Assembly (NCBI GenBank): GCA_947174995.1
Contig: CAMWLC010000018.1
Span: forward strand, 1 to 48,583
Origin: an uncultured Porphyromonadaceae bacterium
GTDB lineage: Bacteria > Bacteroidota > Bacteroidia > Bacteroidales > Muribaculaceae
Length of the DNA stretch: 48,583 bases
Direction: 5' to 3'
Under the pieces are notes generated by a model. It saw only the letters and a list, made by a program, of their open reading frames with translations, made no database searches and was not told where the DNA came from. Position numbers and translations under genes: made by a program. Below, one piece after another: positions 15,917 to 24,800 of this stretch (its first letter is position 1; every line of letters begins with the position of its first letter).

Positions 15917-18900
15917 ATGCTTGACAAGATAATACGGTTCTCACTGACCAACCGTCTGATCATCCTCGTGCTCTGCGGCCTGATGCTCTTCTTCGGAGTG
16001 GTGACGCTGATGCACACGGAGGTGGATATTTTTCCCGATCTCAACGCCCCCACAGTGGTCGTCATGACCGAGGCTCCCGGCATGGCTCCGGAAGAGGTGG
16101 AGAAATCAGTGTCATTCCCCATAGAGACAGCCGTCAACGGTGCCACGGGTGTGCGCCGCGTGCGCTCATCCTCAGCTCCGGGCTTCTCGGTGGTCTGGGT
16201 GGAGTTCGACTGGGACACTGACGTATATCACGCACGCCAGCTCGTAAGCGAGAAACTCGCCGCGGCCTCCGCCACCTTCCCGCCCGGCACCGGTGCCCCC
16301 ACTCTCGGGCCGCAGTCCTCGATTCTGGGCGAGATACTGATTGTCGGCCTCACTTCCGACTCCATATCACCCGGACAGTTGCGCTCCGTGGCTGACCGCC
16401 ATATTCGCCCCAGGCTCCTCTCCGTGGCCGGTGTCTCGCAGGTGGCCGTCATGGGGGGAGACGTGGAGGAGTATCAGATTCTCCTGCGCCCCGAAAGGAT
16501 GCGCGCCTTAGGAGTGACTCTCACGGAGACCCTCGAGGCCGTGGAGGAATTCAATTCTAATGCCTCCGGAGGGTCGCTGTACGAGTATGGCAACGAATAC
16601 CTCATCAAGGGAGACATCGCCACTTCCTCCACCGACGACCTGCGCCTGGCCGTCGTCAAGGCCTCCGACACTCCCGTCACCCTCGGCGACATAGCCGAAA
16701 TCACCATAGGGGCCAAAGCTCCGAAAATCGGCACGGCGACCGTAAAGGCCCGGCCGGCAGTGCTCGTCACTGTCACGAAGCAGCCCTCCGTGGGTTCGCA
16801 GCAGCTCACGGAGTCCCTTCTGAAAGAACTTGACGCCCTCCGCCCAGCCCTCCCCCCGGGTGTGGAGATAGACACGCATATTTTCCGACAGGCCGATTTC
16901 ATCGACCGCAGCGTCGGAAACCTCCAGACATCCCTCTTCGAGGGGGCGATATTCGTGGTGCTCGTGCTCTTCTTCTTCCTCATGGACCTGCGCACCACCG
17001 TCATTTCCGTCGTAGCCCTGCCGATGTCCATAATGATAGCGGTGATAATCCTCTATTTCATGGGCTTCTCGGTCAACACCATGACGCTTGGCGGCATCGC
17101 CATAGCCATAGGATCGCTGGTGGACGACGCCATAGTGGATGTCGAGAACGTTCACCGCCGCCTGAGGGCCAACCGACGCCTCTCCCCGGAAAAGCGGCAC
17201 CCCCTCTTCAGCGTGGTGTTCGAGGCCTCGCGCGAGGTACGCCTCCCGATCCTCAATTCATCGCTCATCATCATAGCGAGTTTCCTCCCCCTCTTCTTCC
17301 TCTCCGGCATCGAGGGACGTATGCTCATACCCCTCGGAGTCTCGTTTATCGTGGCACTGGCCGCCTCCACGGTCGTGGCACTGACGCTCACTCCCGTGCT
17401 CTGCTACTATCTGTTAGGCACCCGAAGGGAGGAGAAGGAACTTTCGCGCGAACCCTGGGTGTCGAGAAAGCTTCATACGGCCTATTCCAGGATACTCGCC
17501 GGATGCCTCGGCCATTCACGCGCTCTGATATGGAGCACGACGGCGCTTTTCGTGCTGGCGATCGCCCTCTTCTTCACCCTCGGGCGGAGCTTCCTCCCCT
17601 CGTTTAATGAAGGTAGCCTCACCATCAACGTCTCCGCCATGCCGGGCATCACGCTCGAACAGAGCGACAGCATCGGCATGATGGCCGAGCGCATAATCAT
17701 GGAGACTCCGGAGGTCAGAAACGTGGCCCGCAAGACAGGTCGCGCCGAACTCGATGAGCATGCCCTCGGGGTCAACGTTTCGGAGATAGAGGTGCCTTAC
17801 GTGCTCGACAAGGGTCGCTCGCGCCGCGAGATGACCGCCGATCTGCGCAAACGCCTCAAGGAAATCCCGGGAGTCAATATCGAGATTGGACAACCCATCT
17901 CCCACCGTATCGACGCCATGCTCTCGGGTTCGGAGGCACAGATAGCCGTAAAGCTCTTCGGCGACGACATCGACCTCCTGTATTCCACGGGCCGCAAGAT
18001 AAAAGCCGCCATGGAGGAGGTGGAGGGTGTCACCGACGTAAACCTCGAGCAGCAGATTTCACGCCCGCAGCTCGACATACGTCCCCGCCGCGAACTCCTC
18101 GCCCGGTATGGAGTGACGCTCCCCGAGTTCCGCCGTTGGGTGGAGGTGATGCTCGGAGGGGAGGCGGTCAGCCAGGTGTATGACGGCGCCCTCCCCTACG
18201 ACATCACGGTGAAGGTGGCCGACACACGCCGCGAAGGGATGGAAGATATAGCCGACCTCATGATCGACACCAATGTCGGACCCGTGCCCCTCTCCTCACT
18301 CGCCGATATCACAGTGTCCTCCGGTCCGAGCACCATCAACCGAGAGGATGTCAGCCGCCGTATAGTGATCTCAGCCAACACCGACGGGCGCGACCTGCGC
18401 GGGGCCGTAGACGACATCCGGCGACACATAGAGGCCGACGTGCAGCTCCCCGAGGGATATTTCGTCACCTACGGCGGACAGTTCGAGAGCGAGGCCGCGG
18501 CTTCGCGCACTCTCGCGCTGACCTCGGCGGGAGCGCTCCTCATAATTTTCCTCCTCCTTTACGCCGAATACCGCACCGTCTCGCAGAGTCTGCTAATCCT
18601 CCTCAATATGCCCCTGGCGATGATAGGAGGCGTGCTGATCCTGGTGATCACCGGGGGAGAGCTCAACATTCCCGCCATCATCGGCTTCATTTCCCTCATA
18701 GGTATCTCCACGCGCAACGGTATGCTCCTCATCTCCCGCTTCAATACGCTGAAGGAGGAGGGTATGCCCATGGCCGAGCGCATACGCGTCGGAGCGGCAG
18801 ACCGTCTGAACCCTATCTTCATGACGGCCCTCACTTCCGCCCTTGCGCTCATACCCCTGGCGCTGCGCGGCAGCGAACCGGGCAACGAGATACAGGCTCC

Positions 18901-19024
18901 CCTCGCCGTGGTGATACTCGGCGGTCTGGTGACGTCCACAGCCCTGAATGTGCTCGTGGTGCCCGTGGCTTACCGCTGGCTCGAACTCCGAAAGGAGCGC
19001 AAGCCCCTCGCATCCAAATCCTGA
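15917..19024 (+). CDS. HME-family RND metal efflux pump (CusA/CzcA type)
   Basis: The 1035-residue inner-membrane proton antiporter starts MLDKIIRFSLTNRLIILVLCG (TM1). It has the EVDIFPDLNAPTVVV motif of heavy-metal RND pumps and two halves each of a periplasmic loop plus a six-helix bundle. GSLVDDAIVDVENVHRR in TM4 carries the acidic residues of the proton relay. Of the three methionines that bind copper in E. coli CusA, one aligned site (its PLEMVE segment) reads GVNVSE here. The Cu/Ag triad is thus incomplete and a CzcA-like divalent substrate is at least as likely; this rests on hand alignment. It lies between the adaptor and channel genes of the operon. Confidence 0.88.
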   Translation: MLDKIIRFSLTNRLIILVLCGLMLFFGVVTLMHTEVDIFPDLNAPTVVVMTEAPGMAPEEVEKSVSFPIETAVNGATGVRRVRSSSAPGFSVVWVEFDWDTDVYHARQLVSEKLAAASATFPPGTGAPTLGPQSSILGEILIVGLTSDSISPGQLRSVADRHIRPRLLSVAGVSQVAVMGGDVEEYQILLRPERMRALGVTLTETLEAVEEFNSNASGGSLYEYGNEYLIKGDIATSSTDDLRLAVVKASDTPVTLGDIAEITIGAKAPKIGTATVKARPAVLVTVTKQPSVGSQQLTESLLKELDALRPALPPGVEIDTHIFRQADFIDRSVGNLQTSLFEGAIFVVLVLFFFLMDLRTTVISVVALPMSIMIAVIILYFMGFSVNTMTLGGIAIAIGSLVDDAIVDVENVHRRLRANRRLSPEKRHPLFSVVFEASREVRLPILNSSLIIIASFLPLFFLSGIEGRMLIPLGVSFIVALAASTVVALTLTPVLCYYLLGTRREEKELSREPWVSRKLHTAYSRILAGCLGHSRALIWSTTALFVLAIALFFTLGRSFLPSFNEGSLTINVSAMPGITLEQSDSIGMMAERIIMETPEVRNVARKTGRAELDEHALGVNVSEIEVPYVLDKGRSRREMTADLRKRLKEIPGVNIEIGQPISHRIDAMLSGSEAQIAVKLFGDDIDLLYSTGRKIKAAMEEVEGVTDVNLEQQISRPQLDIRPRRELLARYGVTLPEFRRWVEVMLGGEAVSQVYDGALPYDITVKVADTRREGMEDIADLMIDTNVGPVPLSSLADITVSSGPSTINREDVSRRIVISANTDGRDLRGAVDDIRRHIEADVQLPEGYFVTYGGQFESEAAASRTLALTSAGALLIIFLLLYAEYRTVSQSLLILLNMPLAMIGGVLILVITGGELNIPAIIGFISLIGISTRNGMLLISRFNTLKEEGMPMAERIRVGAADRLNPIFMTALTSALALIPLALRGSEPGNEIQAPLAVVILGGLVTSTALNVLVVPVAYRWLELRKERKPLASKS

Positions 19025-19050
19025 AACCACACCCTCATTAAATTCCAATT

Positions 19051-20247
19051 GTGAAAAATATCATCATTGCCATAGCGTGTGCCGCCTCGGCGCTTCCGCT
19101 CGCCGCCTCCGGGCCTGTGCCCGATTCCCTGCTGACGCCCTCCTCCATGGCCACATCGATAGTAACCGGCGCTCCCCTCTCCGATGCGATGCTCATCGGG
19201 GCCGAGGCCGCCGGATATGCCCTCATGCCCGAGGCCAATCTCCCTGACCCACGTATGGAGGGAGAGGTGCTCGGCGGCCCGGCCGGGGTGAAACCGCGCT
19301 GGAACGCCGGCATATCCTGGGAACTCGACTGGCCCGGGGTCTACTCCGCGCGCCGACGACTTGCCGCCGATGAGGCCAGGGCTCTCCAATATGACGCCTA
19401 CGCCGACATTCTCTCACGCTCGGCAGACGTGCGTGCGCTCATCATCGGAGCTATCCATGACATGGCCGCCATACGCACCCTGCGCGAGATAGAGGCTGAC
19501 AACGACAGCATGATGCTCCATCTCCGCAAGGGCGTGGAGCATGGTCAGATGACGCGCCTGGACATCAGCAAGCTCAGCATCGAGCAGGCACGCGTACGCA
19601 GCCGCATTTCCGATCTGCACATGAAACTTGACGAGACGATAGCCACGCTGAACGGTGAGTATGACGCCCGCCTTGACTCGGTTACCCTGGTCGCCATGCA
19701 CTACGACAGCCCCGAAATCGCCCCCCTCGAAATATACATGGAGAATCTCCGCGCCTCAATGTCTTTCGTGGCCCTGCGGGCCGGCACACAGGCGGCGCGA
19801 AGCGCGATGACGGTGGCCAGACGCGAGAACCTCCCGGGAATCGGCGTGGGATATGTCCATGCCTTCGAGGATGGCACGCACTTCAACGGCGGTTCACTTT
19901 CCGTATCCATACCCATCTTCTCGTCCAAAGGAAAGACAAAGGCCGCGGAGGCCGCACTCTTCGCCGCCGAGGCTGATGAGGATGTGCGGACACAGGCTGC
20001 CCTGCGCACCCTTGATGAGAGATATTCCCTCGCGGCCGAACTAAAAAAACGCGCGGAGGCCCTGGCCCCCGCGCTGCTCGATGTTTCGCAGTACGAACTT
20101 CTTCACAAGGCCTGGCTCGGAGGAGAATGGTCGCTGCTGCGCTATCTCCAGGAGCGGGCCTACTTCCTCGAGGCACGCCTCGATTATCTCGCCATTGAGC
20201 GGGATCTCCAGCTCGCTATCTCGGAGCTGACGCGAGGGATGCGCTAA
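19051..20247 (+). CDS. TolC-family outer-membrane efflux channel
   Basis: The 398-residue protein starts at a GTG (19051) with a signal peptide (MKNIIIAIACAASALPLAAS). It contains the long helices of the TolC/CusC fold (REIEADNDSMMLHLRKGVEHGQ, with the conserved spacing to TRLDISKLSIEQAR) and a second repeat ending LDYLAIERDLQLAISELTRG. It would form the trimeric exit duct for the pump, 26 nt upstream. It is slightly short for the family (often 410-480 residues), but both repeats are present. Confidence 0.85.
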   Translation: MKNIIIAIACAASALPLAASGPVPDSLLTPSSMATSIVTGAPLSDAMLIGAEAAGYALMPEANLPDPRMEGEVLGGPAGVKPRWNAGISWELDWPGVYSARRRLAADEARALQYDAYADILSRSADVRALIIGAIHDMAAIRTLREIEADNDSMMLHLRKGVEHGQMTRLDISKLSIEQARVRSRISDLHMKLDETIATLNGEYDARLDSVTLVAMHYDSPEIAPLEIYMENLRASMSFVALRAGTQAARSAMTVARRENLPGIGVGYVHAFEDGTHFNGGSLSVSIPIFSSKGKTKAAEAALFAAEADEDVRTQAALRTLDERYSLAAELKKRAEALAPALLDVSQYELLHKAWLGGEWSLLRYLQERAYFLEARLDYLAIERDLQLAISELTRGMR

Positions 20248-20254
20248 GGCATGG

Positions 20255-20280
20255 CCCCGGCCCGCAAGGCCGGGGTCTTA
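20255..20280. terminator. Hairpin terminator between convergent genes
   Basis: CCCCGGCC (20255-20262) and GGCCGGGG (20268-20275) enclose CGCAA, followed on the plus strand by TCTTATTT. It can end the efflux operon and also lies just past the stop of the convergent AlbA_2 gene at 20278. Confidence 0.7.
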
Positions 20281-23200
20281 TTTCATATAGCCGTCAGAGA
20301 CGAGCTGATGATAGAGTCTGTCGGTCTTCACCGTGCGGAACGGCTTTCCGGCATCCTTGCCCGTGCGGTCGAAGAGATCCTGATAGGCGAGTTTCTTCTC
20401 TATGCCCAGGATGTCGAAGATGTACGACGCCTGGTCTGTATTGAACATCCTTGAGCCGGCATTGCGTATCCCGGCCACCTCGGGCACCTCCTCAAGACGG
20501 TCGGCGCGGGCGTTCCAGCTCCCCTTGCGTCCCTCGGAGAGTATCATGAGGGCCTCACCGTCATGGATTATGTCGGCGAATACGAGAGGGGCACCCTCAT
20601 ATCGCTTGCCCACGGCATAATCCTCCTTTTCGAGCATCACGCGCATCGGCACGCGGCACACGGTGCCGTCGGCATATCCGAGCGCGAGCCATCCGCTGGA
20701 GTCATCCTCTCTGACGGGGAGCGAAAGCAGCGGGCCGTCTTCGCCGTAGCCGTAAAATTCCGGCACGAGCATGAAGCCATCCTCCAGAAAATGGATGTAG
20801 CGTTCCGTGGCGTGGTCGTGGTCGATGTCAAACGAGGCGGGACACACCTTGCGGCTCACCCGCGTGTGGATTTTCTCAGCATCGGCACTTGCCTCTCGCA
20901 CGGATTCCTTTTCCTTCTCTTTCGGCTTGGATACACCGCTCTTCTTCACTGCAGCCGGAGCCGGGGCAGGAGCCGCCACACCCGTGCTTTTGACTGTCTG
21001 GGCGATGAGGCGTGACTCCTCCGCTTTTTTCCGGTCACGCTCGGCGGCGCGACGCTCGGTGAAAAGGCGTATGTCCACGGGGTCGATGAAGGGTAGTTTC
21101 GACGAGCCGTGGCGCTCGTAGATCACTCCCTGCACCTTCACCGGGGCAGCAAGGTAGGGCTTCACAGTCACCACATATATGCGTTTTCCGCCGTATGTCT
21201 CGAACTTTCCGTCCACAAAGGCATCCACGTCCCGGCCGAGATGTTCGCACACCTTGCGGTGGAAGAAGAGATCATATTTGTCCTCGCTGAATCCGAAGAG
21301 TTTGTCGGAGAGATCGTTCTCTATTCCCACGCCCATACCGAAGTCGTTGACACCTAAGTAGAGCGTTCCCCCTTCGGCGTTGAGCAGGGCGCACAGCTCC
21401 TTCATGATCTCAAGCGACTGTGCGTCGGGATTGGCCCGCATGTGGTTGTTGGGCGGGAAGATAAGGCTGGTCTTGAACTCCGTGGTCTTGTTCTCAGCAC
21501 CGAAGGAGTGGAGGGTCGATTTTCTCCCCTGCACCTTCAGGATGTTGTTGATGCGGTCCGAGATCTCGCCCAGGGCCGACATGGAGGCTGTCTCGCCGAT
21601 AAGGTTGTAGGCCATGACGTTCTCCGCAAGGGTGCGAATCTCCTCTTCCGGATCCGACATACGCGCCCAAAGCTCGTCGCGCATCTGCGGACGTCCTTTG
21701 TAAGACACTATCTTGAGCTGAAGGTAGATGCGGTAAAGCTCTGACTGCGGATCGAAGCGCGAGCGGTCATTGTCCTCGAACTCCTTGAGCTGATCATCAT
21801 CGATCTCGCCGTTGATGGCGAAATAATGCAGTATGGCTATGAGGCGCATCCAGGCCTCGTAAAACTCGCGCCGGCGGTCGTCGCGCCCCATTCGGGCCAG
21901 CAGACGTGCGAGGCCGATGTGGTTGTAGGCCTTCATGTAGTCAGATTCGGAGGCGGCCAAACGCTCTATGATGGAAAGCAGTTCGCGCAGACGGCTGTCG
22001 CTCAGGAAATCCTCACCCCCGGCAGTGCCGCCGGCTATGACGGTCATCGATTCCACGGGCTCCTCATACACGGTGCCCCCGGAGAAATCAGAAATCAGCT
22101 TGTGGAAAGCCTTCTCGGTGCTGAAGGGACGCGGATTCTCCACCACCTCGGTGATGGTGCCGTCGATGAAGGGCATGTCGCCCTGGGGCACCTGCCACCA
22201 GTTGCCCACCACAATGTCGCCGTTCTTTATGGGAACTCCCTCATTGGCACCCCTGCGCAGAAAACGCACGGGGTCTCCCTGCTCGCTTACGCCGAGGATG
22301 CCATGCTGGTTGTAGCTCTTGACCACGCATATCATCGGGGAGTCGTTCTTGCAGCAGTCATGCACGTATTCCGTGATGTTTTCCATAGTCTCGAAATGCA
22401 GTCCGCGCTCGTCGACGCGCTTCACCTTAGCCATGAACACGTAGGGATTGCCGCCGGGGTCGCAGAAATGCTTCATCTCCACGAATGGCACCTTGTAGCG
22501 CACCACATCCTCCATGGCCAGTATGCCGCGCCCCTCGAACTCCTCGTCGGTGGCTTCCACCATGAATGTGCCGTCGGGATTTCGCCCTATTACCCGCACA
22601 TACACCTCATCGCCCACACCCGGACGCCTCTTGAGGTTGGAGAGGGGGCGTTTCACATCGATGTCATCCGAGAAAAGTGAGTTCTCTATGGCGTTCCACA
22701 TGGTGCGTGCCCGGGTCAGGTCGTTGCTCCCCGAGGGAAGGGCTATCTGCTGGGGAGTGCGTATCTGAAGGTTGCGCCACACCCCCACTCCGGGCAGGTC
22801 GAGGCGCCGCAGACTCTTTTCGTCAACATCGCTGCGGGAGATGCAGATGCCGTCGTTGTTGAGCGACATGACCACCTGCCTGTTGGCATACCATTTCTCA
22901 AACGTCCCCTCAAGGCCCACGGGAGACATCGTGAGGCGGGAGGCCATGAGGTCGTGGGCGCCCGTGTCACCCCACTGGTAGAGCGACGAAGGGCGCCGCG
23001 TCACATCCATCAGGGCCAGGAAGGCGTTTCGCACGGCATTGGCCGGCACCGATGTGCGGAGAGCCGAAGCATACCGGTAGAGGGAGGCGAAGTTCAGGTT
23101 ATAGTCAAACACGTCCGAATCCTTCTCGCGATCGGCCAGGAGGAGCTGTATGCCAAGGGCCTCGATGAGGGAGCGCACGGTGTCATCGTTGCCCGCTCCG

Positions 23201-24300
23201 GTCTCCTCCATTCCTCGGCTGCACTGCTCGGTGTAAAGCTGGAGCAGACGGATGAAGGCCTTACGGAAAGGCTCGTCGCGCCAGAAATCCTCGGCGCGTG
23301 CGTGGATGATGGAGAAAATGTCGGCCATACGTCCGCGCATAGTGTCGGGAGAAAGGCTGAATATGCGCATCAGCATGTCAAGCTGCTTCTCGGCCTCATA
23401 AATGAATCCGGAGGCACGCAGGGAGGCGAGCACGCGGTCTATATGGGTGTCGTAGGTGCCGGTGGCAAGATATTCAACCGCCTTGTGGAAGCCCTCGATG
23501 TTGGTTGCCATGACGCTCAGGCGCTGCTGAAGCGACTTGCGGCGCAGGTCATCGACACCGAGAAGTATGTCGGATCCCTCCAGCACATACATCACGCCGC
23601 GCGTCATCTCCATCAGGCGCCCGTCGATTTCAGGCCAACCGCACCCCTCGGCGCTCCAGCGCCGTATGAGATGGAGCAGTTCGGTGCTGACCGCCCGGTC
23701 GTAATAGTCGCTGTTGACGAAGAGCATTTCAAACAGCTCCTCGATGTCCCATTGAGGCAGCTCCTCGCCAAACACTTCCGCCTCTACGCGAGAGGCGATG
23801 GAGTCGGCATCGAGCTCGCGCCGCTGCGCCGTCTTTGACGCACGCTCCGGGGCGGCCTTGACAGCCGGTTTCTTCTCCGGAACCTCGCGGAAAGTCTCCC
23901 CCTGCACCAGTTTCAGATGTGCCCCTCCCGCGTCCATACGCTCCAGACGGCATTTGACATTGCTCCCAGTCAGCAGTTTCATACCCTTCGGCACGGGCAC
24001 TCTGAAAGGTATTCCCCGCTCATCCCAGAGCTCATAATAGCCGTTGTGGGTGAAATCATGCTTCACCTGAAATTCATACTCCTTCCCCTCCTCATAATAT
24101 TCCCGGAGCAGACTCGCGAGGTTCTGCCGTATGAACACCTCCCCGTTGGCCTGCTGCACAATCGAGCAGTCTATCACAGTGCCATCCGGCGCATTTTCCT
24201 GGAATTTATACAGTTTGACCTTATAGGGCCTCTCATTGTACTTGACCTCAAAACATGGACTTCCGGAACTGTTCCGGACCACTTTAGCTTCAAATTTCAT
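20278..24300 (-). CDS. Large AlbA_2 (Schlafen-type) protein with OB/S1-like modules
   Basis: The 1340-residue soluble protein starts at the ATG at 24300 (MKFEAKVVRN). A TTG extension to 24333 is less likely because the promoter fits the ATG. N-terminal beta-rich modules and one near the middle (GDEVYVRVIGRNPDGTFMV) look like S1/OB nucleic-acid-binding folds. An AlbA_2 domain lies at about residues 950-1090: EFKTSLIFPPN, a helix ending in LCALLNAEGGTLYLGVND, then GGKRIYVVTV and VIYERHGSS. This is the Schlafen/AlbA_2 fold, which binds nucleic acid or nucleotides. A charged Ala/Pro/Lys linker and a C-terminal 170-residue domain follow. It stands alone with its own promoter. AlbA_2 proteins include regulators, RNA-cleaving Schlafens and defence proteins; which applies here is open. 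Confidence 0.6.
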   Translation of the reverse strand: MKFEAKVVRNSSGSPCFEVKYNERPYKVKLYKFQENAPDGTVIDCSIVQQANGEVFIRQNLASLLREYYEEGKEYEFQVKHDFTHNGYYELWDERGIPFRVPVPKGMKLLTGSNVKCRLERMDAGGAHLKLVQGETFREVPEKKPAVKAAPERASKTAQRRELDADSIASRVEAEVFGEELPQWDIEELFEMLFVNSDYYDRAVSTELLHLIRRWSAEGCGWPEIDGRLMEMTRGVMYVLEGSDILLGVDDLRRKSLQQRLSVMATNIEGFHKAVEYLATGTYDTHIDRVLASLRASGFIYEAEKQLDMLMRIFSLSPDTMRGRMADIFSIIHARAEDFWRDEPFRKAFIRLLQLYTEQCSRGMEETGAGNDDTVRSLIEALGIQLLLADREKDSDVFDYNLNFASLYRYASALRTSVPANAVRNAFLALMDVTRRPSSLYQWGDTGAHDLMASRLTMSPVGLEGTFEKWYANRQVVMSLNNDGICISRSDVDEKSLRRLDLPGVGVWRNLQIRTPQQIALPSGSNDLTRARTMWNAIENSLFSDDIDVKRPLSNLKRRPGVGDEVYVRVIGRNPDGTFMVEATDEEFEGRGILAMEDVVRYKVPFVEMKHFCDPGGNPYVFMAKVKRVDERGLHFETMENITEYVHDCCKNDSPMICVVKSYNQHGILGVSEQGDPVRFLRRGANEGVPIKNGDIVVGNWWQVPQGDMPFIDGTITEVVENPRPFSTEKAFHKLISDFSGGTVYEEPVESMTVIAGGTAGGEDFLSDSRLRELLSIIERLAASESDYMKAYNHIGLARLLARMGRDDRRREFYEAWMRLIAILHYFAINGEIDDDQLKEFEDNDRSRFDPQSELYRIYLQLKIVSYKGRPQMRDELWARMSDPEEEIRTLAENVMAYNLIGETASMSALGEISDRINNILKVQGRKSTLHSFGAENKTTEFKTSLIFPPNNHMRANPDAQSLEIMKELCALLNAEGGTLYLGVNDFGMGVGIENDLSDKLFGFSEDKYDLFFHRKVCEHLGRDVDAFVDGKFETYGGKRIYVVTVKPYLAAPVKVQGVIYERHGSSKLPFIDPVDIRLFTERRAAERDRKKAEESRLIAQTVKSTGVAAPAPAPAAVKKSGVSKPKEKEKESVREASADAEKIHTRVSRKVCPASFDIDHDHATERYIHFLEDGFMLVPEFYGYGEDGPLLSLPVREDDSSGWLALGYADGTVCRVPMRVMLEKEDYAVGKRYEGAPLVFADIIHDGEALMILSEGRKGSWNARADRLEEVPEVAGIRNAGSRMFNTDQASYIFDILGIEKKLAYQDLFDRTGKDAGKPFRTVKTDRLYHQLVSDGYMK

Positions 24301-24353
24301 AATATATTCTACAATAATAATGGACCCGCGCAACCTTCACGCGGCTCAATCTG

Positions 24354-24383
24354 CAAAATTACTAAAAAAACCTGATAAATCAA
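24354..24383 (-). promoter_or_regulatory. Promoter of the AlbA_2 gene
   Basis: Leftward, TTG (24383-24381), a 19-nt spacer and TAATTTTG (24361-24354) fit the consensus. The predicted leader to the ATG at 24300 is about 50 nt. Confidence 0.7.
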
Positions 24384-24388
24384 TCCAT

Positions 24389-24424
24389 AAAAAAGCCAAT
24401 GCCGTCCACGGCATTGGCTTTTTT
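24389..24424. terminator. Bidirectional intrinsic terminator
   Basis: AAAAAAGCCAATGCCG (24389-24404) and CGGCATTGGCTTTTTT (24409-24424) are perfect 16-bp arms around TCCA, with T-runs on both strands. It ends the leftward monooxygenase gene (stop at 24452). The AlbA_2 promoter lies immediately beyond. Confidence 0.92.
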
Positions 24425-24451
24425 AATGGAGCGTGTCTCTGCTGATATGAA

Positions 24452-24730
24452 TCAGAAGTCGAACTTCTCCACCGTGACATTGGCGTAATCGCGCAGTCTC
24501 GGGGCGAGACGCTTGTAGTGATCGGTCTCGCTGTGGGCCTTCAGATCCTCGGCCGATTCCCACGTCTCCACGATAAGGAAACGGTCGTCATTCGTGCGCG
24601 ACTGATAGAAGTCATAGTCCACACACCCCTTGTCCCGCAGCGAAAAGGCCACCAGCTCGGTGGCTACCTCCGCCAGTTTCTTACTGTTCTCGCTTGTTTC
24701 GCAAATCAGAGATACATTTAGTCGTACCAT
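24452..24730 (-). CDS. Antibiotic biosynthesis monooxygenase (ABM) family, YgiN-like
   Basis: This 92-residue single-domain alpha/beta barrel protein has the ABM family pattern: MVRLNVSLICETSENSKKL, then EEGC-like KGCVDYDFYQS, then FLIVETWESAEDLKAHSET and HYKRLAP. Family members act on quinones or protect against reactive small molecules without a cofactor, as homodimers. The substrate is not readable. It follows guaD by 70 nt on the same strand, and the strong terminator at 24389-24424 closes the unit. Confidence 0.8.
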   Translation of the reverse strand: MVRLNVSLICETSENSKKLAEVATELVAFSLRDKGCVDYDFYQSRTNDDRFLIVETWESAEDLKAHSETDHYKRLAPRLRDYANVTVEKFDF

Positions 24731-24800
24731 AATTTCAATAATTTAATCTGATTCTAAAACAAGAGATTCCGGCGCGTGGTTCGGAACGGAAAGTTAAGAA

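Noticed and set aside
24301..24333. TTG-initiated extension of the AlbA_2 protein
   Set aside because: The ATG at 24300 begins a normal soluble N-terminus; the extension (hydrophobic Ile/Val run) is non-conserved-looking leader sequence downstream of the promoter.
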